Origin: CAZLQG01 sp964561655
GTDB taxonomy: Bacteria > Patescibacteriota > Doudnabacteria > UBA920
DNA length: 9,002 bases
Direction of reading: 5' to 3'
Assembly (NCBI GenBank): GCA_964561655.1
Contig: CAZLQG010000031.1
Location: forward strand, 1 to 9,002
Below are positions 4,627 to 9,002 of this stretch, in pieces. The position numbers were made by a program, and so were the translations under genes. Below the pieces are notes generated by a model. The model ran no database searches. It was not told where the DNA came from and was given only the letters and a program-made list of their open reading frames with translations. Every line of letters begins with the position of its first letter. The first letter of the stretch is position 1.

Positions 4627-5697
4627 GGTTTTTGTATTCGCGGTATCTTTTTTTGATTTTTTGAGAGTTTAGACTTTCCAATTTTTCTGTGCCGAATTTT
4701 TCCACGCAAAAGCTTGCTACCGTGCTGCCGTAGGCGCAGGCTTTTTTTAAATTGGCGTGAGATAGATCATCTGTTTTGGCAAGATAACCCATAAACGCTC
4801 CGGCGAAAGAGTCGCCTGCGCCTGTGGGGTCAACCACGTTTTCCAAAGGGTAGCCGGGGAGGTTAAAAATTTTTCCGCGATTGAACATTAAAAGCCCGTG
4901 TTCGCCCTGCTTAATAATCAGCGCATCCTGTTTTTGTCCGCCCATGATCTTGAGTATCTTTCTGGCCGCTTTGAGTAAATTGTTTTCTTCACTAAGCTGT
5001 CTGGCTTCGGCGTCGTTGATTATAAAAATATCGGTTAGCTTTAAAACNNNNNNNNNNNNNNNNNNNNNNNNNNNNNNNNNNNNNNNNNNNNNNNNNNNNN
5101 NNNNNNNNNNNNNNNNNNNNNNNNNNNNNNNNNNNNNNNNNNNNNNNTAAGCTGTCTGGCTTCGGCGTCGTTGATTATAAAAATATCGGTTAGCTTTAAA
5201 ACCTTAAGCAGGCTGCCCCGGGTGGTTTTAATCCAGTCCGGCGCTGTATCTAGCCCCACAACTTTGGGATTTTTTATCTGTTTTAAAACATCAAGCTGGA
5301 GCTTTGGGTGAATGTTGGCTAAAAATATGTATTTGGAAAATTTTTGCGCTAAGGTCAGTTTAGGTTTAAAGTTTTCAAATACATTTAGTTTTAAAAGCGT
5401 AGTCGTTCTGTGGCCCAAATCAAAGTCGTATTCGCCGGCCCAGGCAAAAGTTTGGCCTGATTTTTTTTCCAAACCCACAATGTCTATCTTTTTATTTTTG
5501 AACACTCCCCAGTATCTATCAGTAAAATCATCTCCAACCACGCCGACTATTGAGGGTTTGACGAAATTATTTGCCGCCAAAGCAAAATAGCTCAAACTCC
5601 CGCCCAAGGCCTTGCTTGTTTTTCCAAAAGGAGTTTTAATACTGTCAAAGGCTATAGAGCCGACTGTTAATAATTTATTTGACATTTGTTTTTTCAT
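4607..5697 (-). CDS. PfkB/ribokinase-family sugar (or nucleoside) kinase, split by scaffold gap
   Basis: Removing the Ns and one copy of the 55-bp sequence that flanks them joins both parts in frame into a 311-residue protein, normal for the family. The enzyme phosphorylates a sugar or nucleoside hydroxyl with ATP. The N-terminal part has TVGSIAFDSI (11-20) and LGGSLSYFALAA (31-42), the substrate-side GG signature. The C-terminal part has DPTGAGDSFAGAF (238-250), the PfkB signature 2 with anion-hole glycines and catalytic Asp244. A conserved NDAEA segment (176-180) lies in the middle. ATG 5697 is preferred: TAAAAT (5709-5704) ends 6 nt before it and no SD exists for it or for Met5. The substrate is not determinable; adenosine, ribose and fructose-type kinases share these motifs. 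It overlaps the convergent IMPase gene by 20 bp. Confidence 0.88.
5048..5147. other. Scaffold gap (100 N) with duplicated 55-bp flanks
   Basis: The 55 bases at 4993-5047 are repeated exactly at 5148-5202, immediately on either side of exactly 100 Ns. Collapsing the two copies restores an uninterrupted kinase frame. The gap is therefore an assembly artefact: two contigs overlapping by a k-mer-sized 55 bp that were scaffolded instead of merged. Confidence 0.92.
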
Positions 5698-5705
5698 ACG
5701 ATAAT
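5679..5705 (+). promoter_or_regulatory. Possible plus-strand promoter inside the kinase 5' end
   Basis: A perfect TTGACA (5679-5684) is followed after 15 bp by GATAAT (5700-5705). The short spacer lowers confidence. It points at the small transcribed unit ending in the terminator at 5835. Confidence 0.3.
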
Positions 5706-5709
5706 TTTA
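5698..5709 (-). promoter_or_regulatory. -10 box of the kinase gene, leaderless geometry
   Basis: On the minus strand TAAAAT (5709-5704) is followed by 6 nt (TATCGT) and then the ATG. There is no SD. The -35 position has no clear consensus. Confidence 0.45.
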
Positions 5710-5711
5710 TC

Positions 5712-5864
5712 ATAAAGTTATGAAATACAGGAACTTCCAATTCGGTTTGATGATGGCCCTTTCTACGTGAAAGCGGCTTATTGAACGATCATAGATTCAC
5801 AGATAGCACAGATCGCACAAATAAAAAATTGAAGCCCTTTCACGAGAAAGGGTTTTTTGTTTTT
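5712..5864 (+). ncRNA. Candidate small RNA ending in an intrinsic terminator
   Basis: No ORF explains the strong plus-strand terminator at 5835-5864, and the only gene upstream of it is divergent. A transcript from the TTGACA/GATAAT promoter would be about 150 nt. It contains a weak hairpin CTTTC-TACGT-GAAAG (5759-5773). The 8 bases CGTGAAAG (5766-5773) are exactly complementary to CTTTCACG (5837-5844) inside the terminator, so an alternative fold could disrupt termination. Either a small RNA or an attenuated leader for the downstream 42-codon ORF would fit. No known family recognised. Confidence 0.35.
5835..5864 (+). terminator. Intrinsic terminator
   Basis: Perfect 7-bp stem CCCTTTC (5835-5841) / GAAAGGG (5846-5852) with loop ACGA, followed by TTTTTTGTTTTT. 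The T-run is on the plus side only; on the minus strand the stem is followed by a poorer CTTCAATTTTTT. Confidence 0.85.
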
Positions 5865-5902
5865 GTCTCCCCTTTTTTCCTCTTAATGCAAGGGAAAGTT
5901 AG

Positions 5903-6197
5903 AGAGGGTTGAAAATCAACTCTCACGATGACCGCGGTTTTGCAATAATGTAAAAATCGTGTGTGTTATCGGAGAATTTTCTGAAGGAGTGGAATATGAT
6001 AGTCGCTGTCAGGCAATTGTGTTGCGAGGTCTGCAAAGATAAGACTTCGCATGTGGTTTATGAGACGATCGGGCTTGGCTGTCAGATCTATAGTAGAGTG
6101 TTGCGGATGCCATGTTCGTCATAATAGGCCCGCGGGGCAGCCTGTCAAGGACTGATATTGTGGCCGGGGTGGGGTGTTGATGTCCATCTCCCCCGGC
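5903..6197 (+). ncRNA. Second structured GC-shifted patch (unidentified)
   Basis: Hairpins on the plus strand: GAGA..GTTGA with TCAAC..TCTC (about 5903-5926, 2-nt bulge), a 10-bp stem 6023-6032/6042-6051 with one G-U, GCCC/GGGC at 6128-6138, and a 13-bp stem GCCGGGG..GGGGTG (6163-6176) with CATCTC..CCCCGGC (6185-6197) that has a single bulge and two G-U pairs. The G-U pairs favour plus-strand RNA. It may be an independent RNA, the untranslated parts of the 42-codon ORF, or, for the last stem, a transcription end for the minus-strand PEP carboxylase. Confidence 0.28.
5996..6124 (+). CDS. Possible 42-residue cysteine-rich protein
   Basis: ATG 5996 is preceded by AAGGAG (5984-5989) with a 6-nt spacer, the best Shine-Dalgarno in the window. 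The frame encodes MIVAVRQLCCEVCKDKTSHV and continues to a TAA at 6122-6124. It has five cysteines (residues 9, 10, 13, 29 and 40), including CCEVC, which might bind a metal, though no classic zinc-ribbon spacing is complete. The region is more GC-rich than the flanking enzymes and also folds well as RNA. For example TGCGAGGTCT (6023-6032) pairs with AGACTTCGCA (6042-6051) inside the frame. The ORF could therefore be fortuitous within a structured RNA, or a leader-type peptide. No family recognised. Confidence 0.35.
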   Translation: MIVAVRQLCCEVCKDKTSHVVYETIGLGCQIYSRVLRMPCSS

Positions 6198-6210
6198 GCC
6201 AATTTTAAAT

Positions 6211-6236
6211 ACTTCCATATAAGCATATATGGAAGT
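6211..6236. terminator. 11-bp perfect hairpin downstream of PEP carboxylase
   Basis: ACTTCCATATA (6211-6221) and TATATGGAAGT (6226-6236) pair perfectly with loop AGCA. It lies 40 nt past the PEP carboxylase stop (minus strand) and is followed on that strand by ATTTAAAATT. It lacks a proper U-tract and is AT-rich, so it is a plausible but weak terminator or mRNA 3'-end stabiliser. Confidence 0.45.
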
Positions 6237-6276
6237 GGAAAGTCTTTTTGATCTGATCCGAAATCTATAATTTGTC

Positions 6277-7809
6277 CTATCCCATACTATGCCGCAAAAT
6301 GGCGGCTTGTTCTATAAGCGGAGTAATGTTTTTATTTTTAGCTAAAGACTGCTGAATATTGGAAATAATCAGGCAGTGCTGCTGTTCGTCCAAAGTTTTG
6401 GGGCCTAAGGCAAAACCCAAATATTCTTCCACTCCGGAAATGTCTTCCAAAATTTCCTTAAACACCGGGTTTTTTTTGGCAAGCAGCTGTAGGCCCTCCT
6501 TGTTTACAAACCTGCTGGCTTTGGTTAAGTCGTGGCGGATGTTTTTGTAGTATTTTTCTATGAGTTTAACAGAGCCGTCCGCCATGGCCTTTTTTAGGCC
6601 TCTTCCAGTGCCGATTATTTCCGGAGGAATCCCTAGAGAATACAAGCTGGCGGTAAAGGTAATGGCGCGGGGGAGTTTAACTTTGCCTTCGCCGCGGCTG
6701 TAGCCGAAAAGCCCAATATGCAAAACACGCTCTCTGCGCTTGGGAACATGAGAGGCGATTTTATTAATCAGCAAAGCCAATTTTTCTATGCTTTTTCGGT
6801 AAGGGTCTTCAAAAATTTTAATCACCTGGACAATTTTGTGCTCTTCTTCTTCGCTTACCGTTTGCGGTTTGCCCTTGGGCAATTCTACTTGCAGTTTTTT
6901 TATGGCTTTTTTGACTTGGGCTTTTGGAAAATCGTATCTAAATGCGCTTTGAACGATGGTGGTTCGTATCCCAGAGTATTCTTGAATAAATTTATTAATG
7001 TGAGTTGGGTTGATGCTGCCTCTAAAGGGCAGTGTGCCTACGCCCACCACCGGGTACATCTTAATTCCGGTTTCTTTTTCCAGATTTTTATATTTGGAAA
7101 GGCCGATTTTTATGGCCATCATGGTCGGTACAATCCCGGAGTTTAAAGCGGGATCGCTTCTGGCCATATAAGGTCTTATGTAAATGGGTTCAAAGCCAAA
7201 GATTATTTTATGCAGGTCTATGTACTTGGTGAGGATTTTGTCAGAATGAATAATCGTGCTTACCTGTTCAAATAAAGGGATTATTTCTATGTGTTTCAGA
7301 ACGCCGTTTTCAAAATTATAGAGCGGATGCTTTAAGGAAGCGATTTCGCGAAAAGCTTCCTGAATGCTGAGCATTTCTTTTTCGCTTTCTGTCATTGGCA
7401 GAATTACCTCAAACAAGGGGGGGCTGTAAAGCCCGACTTGCTTGGCCAAGCCGGCTGCGGACAGAATGCCCATTAAAGCCCTGCCAAGCCTGAATTCGTT
7501 CTGGACTTTGGGGTTGGGCAGTCGGAATGTTAGAAATTTCTCTTTTCCTAAGGGATGGTCCTTAAAATATTGCCAGTGGTCGGCCACCAGCCTTTCTAAA
7601 ACTGCTTCGTCTACCAGTTTTCCTTCCCAGTCCCATTTGTATTCGTCTATGCCAAGTTGCGAAAAACACACGAAGGCTTCGTAAGCTTCGTGCGCCGTTG
7701 AAATAAAGGAGCTTGCGTGCCAGAAAGGCTTAGCAGCGTGGTCCGGATGCTGGGTGGCCATGGTAACCGGAATTTTTCGTTTTTTCGCTTTTTTTAGATA
7801 ATATTGCAT
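6277..7809 (-). CDS. ppcA: Phosphoenolpyruvate carboxylase, archaeal type
   Basis: The enzyme converts PEP and bicarbonate to oxaloacetate and phosphate, replenishing the C4 pool for biosynthesis. At 510 residues it is the short archaeal-type enzyme, not the roughly 900-residue bacterial/plant form. Family blocks are present in order: PVTMATQHPDH (14-24), PLFEVILPM (131-139), IRPYMARSDPALNSG (211-225), YPVVGVGTLPFRGSINP (252-268), TTIVQSAFRYD (283-293), HIGLFGYSRGEGKVKLPR (364-381) and LGIPPEIIGTG (392-402). The glycine-rich and arginine-bearing blocks correspond to the PEP/bicarbonate site known from the bacterial enzyme. GGAG (7819-7816) lies 6 nt upstream of the ATG, one of the few clear SDs in the window. 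The gene is monocistronic and divergent from the methyltransferase. The family is known from archaea and scattered bacteria such as Leuconostoc, Oenococcus and Clostridium perfringens, suggesting past transfer. Confidence 0.95.
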   Translation of the reverse strand: MQYYLKKAKKRKIPVTMATQHPDHAAKPFWHASSFISTAHEAYEAFVCFSQLGIDEYKWDWEGKLVDEAVLERLVADHWQYFKDHPLGKEKFLTFRLPNPKVQNEFRLGRALMGILSAAGLAKQVGLYSPPLFEVILPMTESEKEMLSIQEAFREIASLKHPLYNFENGVLKHIEIIPLFEQVSTIIHSDKILTKYIDLHKIIFGFEPIYIRPYMARSDPALNSGIVPTMMAIKIGLSKYKNLEKETGIKMYPVVGVGTLPFRGSINPTHINKFIQEYSGIRTTIVQSAFRYDFPKAQVKKAIKKLQVELPKGKPQTVSEEEEHKIVQVIKIFEDPYRKSIEKLALLINKIASHVPKRRERVLHIGLFGYSRGEGKVKLPRAITFTASLYSLGIPPEIIGTGRGLKKAMADGSVKLIEKYYKNIRHDLTKASRFVNKEGLQLLAKKNPVFKEILEDISGVEEYLGFALGPKTLDEQQHCLIISNIQQSLAKNKNITPLIEQAAILRHSMG

Positions 7810-7826
7810 TAATAGCTCCGTTTATA

Positions 7827-7878
7827 ATTCTTTCATAAAGATTAATGATTGTCAAAACAGGTAGATAAGGGATAAAAT
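7827..7878. promoter_or_regulatory. Divergent promoter pair with overlapping -35 boxes
   Basis: Plus strand: TTGTCA (7849-7854), 18 bp, then TAAAAT (7873-7878), which ends 6 nt before the methyltransferase ATG 7885. Minus strand: a perfect TTGACA (7855-7850), then 17 bp, then AAGAAT (7832-7827; 4 of 6) for PEP carboxylase. The two -35 hexamers overlap by 5 bp, so RNA polymerase could not occupy both promoters at once. Confidence 0.55.
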
Positions 7879-7884
7879 TAGAAT

Positions 7885-8535
7885 ATGATGAGTAATCAAA
7901 GTCTGGTAAACAGCTTAACTGAGGCGGGTTATTTAAAAACCCCTGGAATCATTAGGGCTTTTTTGGAAGTGGACAGGGCGGATTTTGTAGGTGTTACAAA
8001 TAAGGATGTAGCGTATTTAAATCAGCCCTTGCCGATTGGCTTTGGCCAAACCATTTCCCAGCCTTTGACTGTGGCTATGATGCTGGAATGGCTGGTTCCT
8101 AAACTAGGGCAGAAGATTTTAGATGTAGGCTGCGGCAGTGGGTGGACAGTTGCACTTTTATCATTAATTGTCGGAAAGAAGGGCAAAGTAATTGGTATAG
8201 AAAGAATTTCTGAACTTGTAGAATTCGCAAAAAAAAATTTGGCTAGGTATCCCAAGTTTCAATTTAATAGTTTGGTCGTGACAGGTGACGGGAGCCAGGG
8301 ATATCGAAAAGAAGCGCCTTATGACGGAATCATTGCCGCAGCCGCATCATCAGAAATTCCAACAGCTTGGAAGGAACAGCTCAAAATCGGTGGCCGGATA
8401 GTTGCACCGGTTAAAGACAGTATTGTGGTTGTAGATAAAACATCGAAGGATGAATATCGAGAAACTGTGTATTGGGGCTTTGCCTTTGTACCGCTCATCT
8501 CCAATTTCCCTTCCCCAAAGCATGGCGAGAGATGA
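7885..8535 (+). CDS. pcm: Protein-L-isoaspartate O-methyltransferase
   Basis: This cytoplasmic repair enzyme transfers a methyl group from S-adenosylmethionine to isoaspartyl residues formed in ageing proteins. The PCMT-specific segment PLPIGFGQTISQPLTVAMML (48-67) is followed by SAM-binding motif I LDVGCGSGW (79-87), the acidic end of strand 2 (IGIE, 103-106), GDGSQGY (134-140), APYDGIIAAAA (144-154), and LKIGGRIVAPV (166-176), with the usual FAFVPL near the end (199-204). The 216 residues match the family. A 12-residue tail (ISNFPSPKHGER) continues past the normal terminus. ATG 7885 is followed directly by a second ATG at 7888. There is no SD; the -10 box TAAAAT ends 6 nt upstream, indicating leaderless translation. 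It is divergent from the PEP carboxylase gene. Confidence 0.93.
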   Translation: MMSNQSLVNSLTEAGYLKTPGIIRAFLEVDRADFVGVTNKDVAYLNQPLPIGFGQTISQPLTVAMMLEWLVPKLGQKILDVGCGSGWTVALLSLIVGKKGKVIGIERISELVEFAKKNLARYPKFQFNSLVVTGDGSQGYRKEAPYDGIIAAAASSEIPTAWKEQLKIGGRIVAPVKDSIVVVDKTSKDEYRETVYWGFAFVPLISNFPSPKHGER

Positions 8536-8615
8536 GAGGAGGGGTTTGTTTGAAGTTAGTTATATAATTACGAGACCGCATACTTGTGAGACAAACTGAT
8601 TTTTTTGGCAAGAGT

Positions 8616-8643
8616 TTGAATATTCACAAAATGATAGTATAAT
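8616..8643 (+). promoter_or_regulatory. Promoter of the 94-residue protein gene
   Basis: TTGAAT (8616-8621), 16 bp, then a perfect TATAAT (8638-8643). Predicted start near 8650 gives a leader of about 18 nt to ATG 8668. A second TATAAT (8660-8665) lies 2 nt before the ATG. It lacks a -35 and is probably not used for this start. Confidence 0.6.
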
Positions 8644-8667
8644 CTAGGAAATTAAAAGCTATAATAT

Positions 8668-8952
8668 ATGACAGCAGAGCATAGGCAATCTTTTGAATTT
8701 AAGACTAGAGAAGAAGGTATTTTTACCCGAATAATCGATGGTCAGCCGGGTTTGATTTTTGAGTTGGACGGCGTTCAATACGAGCTTGTGCATAATTTAG
8801 GCGGGTATGATGAGCTTGAAGTTAAATTTAATGTCCAAAGAGAAGATGGAACCTGGGAAGAAGTGGAAAAAACAGTACGTCTAAGGAAGTTGGTTGAATT
8901 ATCAAAGACAAAACAGCCTCGTATTATTTATGACCCTCGGAAAACTGGATAA
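8668..8952 (+). CDS. Small protein of unknown function, 94 residues
   Basis: The frame from ATG 8668 to TAA 8950-8952 encodes a soluble protein with no signal peptide or membrane segment. The middle (GLIFELDGVQYELVHNLG, then DELEVKFNVQREDGTWEEV) suggests alternating beta strands. The end is basic (TVRLRKLVELSKTKQPRIIY). It has no cysteine and no obvious catalytic motif. The strand-rich acidic middle with a positively charged tail could fit a small binding protein, but that is speculation and I do not recognise the family. Codon use matches the neighbours and a good promoter precedes it, so it is probably a real gene. No SD is visible near the ATG. It ends 12 bp before a tRNA gene and may be co-transcribed with it. 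Confidence 0.65.
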   Translation: MTAEHRQSFEFKTREEGIFTRIIDGQPGLIFELDGVQYELVHNLGGYDELEVKFNVQREDGTWEEVEKTVRLRKLVELSKTKQPRIIYDPRKTG

Positions 8953-8964
8953 GATAAAGCTTGC

Positions 8965-9002
8965 GCGAGATTAGTACAGTGGTAGTATACTTGCTTCCCA
9001 AG
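8965..9002 (+). tRNA. tRNA-Gly (anticodon CCC), 5' part, cut by window end
   Basis: Acceptor strand GCGAGAT (8965-8971), T8-A9, D-stem GTAC (8974-8977) pairing with GTAT (one G-U) around loop AGTGGTA, then A26, anticodon stem CTTGC and loop TTCCCAA. The last base begins the 3' anticodon stem. The GGTA in the D-loop and the anticodon CCC identify it as glycine. The T-arm and acceptor 3' strand lie outside the window. Confidence 0.85.

Noticed and set aside
4993..5202. Genuine 55-bp tandem duplication flanking a real gap
   Set aside because: Exactly 100 Ns and exactly k-mer-sized identical flanks, plus restoration of the kinase frame on merging, point to an assembly join.
6009..6218. 69-codon minus-strand ORF downstream of PEP carboxylase
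   Set aside because: No SD, start codon inside an 11-bp hairpin arm, no family resemblance, and the opposite strand has a much better SD-led ORF.
8536..8615. Terminator after pcm (GTTTGT with ACAAAC before TTTTTTT)
   Set aside because: The arms enclose about 45 nt, and the stem is only 6 bp and AT-rich. It could end transcription but I cannot support it.

Overview
The window is AT-rich, compact bacterial DNA with standard code 11 and several very short protein-only operons. The gene set is mixed: a GSII-type glutamine synthetase, an archaeal-type PEP carboxylase of about 510 residues, a stand-alone type II mannose-6-phosphate isomerase cupin, PfkB and IMPase family enzymes, and a PCMT. Several starts lack a ribosome-binding site, and the intergenic repeats carry the familiar 'TCATCCTGAACTTGTTTCAGGATC' and 'ATTCCGAGCGAAGCGAGGAATC' flavours. 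Together this best fits a Candidate Phyla Radiation (Patescibacteria) genome recovered from a metagenome. That placement is inference; no marker gene is present. A run of 100 Ns at 5048-5147 is a scaffold join, not biology.

Layout. The 3' end of an unrecognised gene (1-188) is followed by a HIT-family protein overlapping a mannose-6-phosphate isomerase cupin (339-1377, +). A strong bidirectional terminator (1407-1440) separates them from the convergent GSII gene (1461-2537, -). From 2538 to 3825 no conventional gene is evident. That stretch holds three inverted-repeat elements, a terminator-like hairpin, and a GC-rich island (about 2970-3610) that is almost completely tiled with hairpins and also carries one or two small minus-strand ORFs. 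An IMPase-family gene (3826-4626, +) follows a perfect 24-bp palindrome and converges with a 20-bp overlap on a PfkB kinase (4607-5697, -). The kinase is interrupted only by the scaffold gap. A second gene-poor stretch (5698-6276) contains a probable small RNA with an intrinsic terminator, then another structured GC-rich patch with a 42-codon ORF behind a perfect Shine-Dalgarno. Archaeal-type PEP carboxylase (6277-7809, -) is divergent from a protein-L-isoaspartate methyltransferase (7885-8535, +), with overlapping -35 boxes. A 94-residue protein of unknown function and the 5' half of a tRNA-Gly(CCC) close the window.

How the parts fit. The enzymes cover nitrogen assimilation (glutamine from ammonia), anaplerotic carbon fixation (oxaloacetate from PEP), sugar phosphate handling (isomerase, kinase, phosphatase) and protein repair. 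They are arranged as independent transcription units rather than one pathway operon.

The most interesting signals are not in the enzymes. First, four protein genes on both strands have a -10 hexamer ending exactly 6 nt before the ATG, with no SD, as expected for leaderless mRNAs. A fifth candidate ORF has nearly the same arrangement. Second, the hairpin-tiled GC-rich island between mobile repeats looks like an unidentified large structured RNA, a small GC-rich acquired gene, or both.
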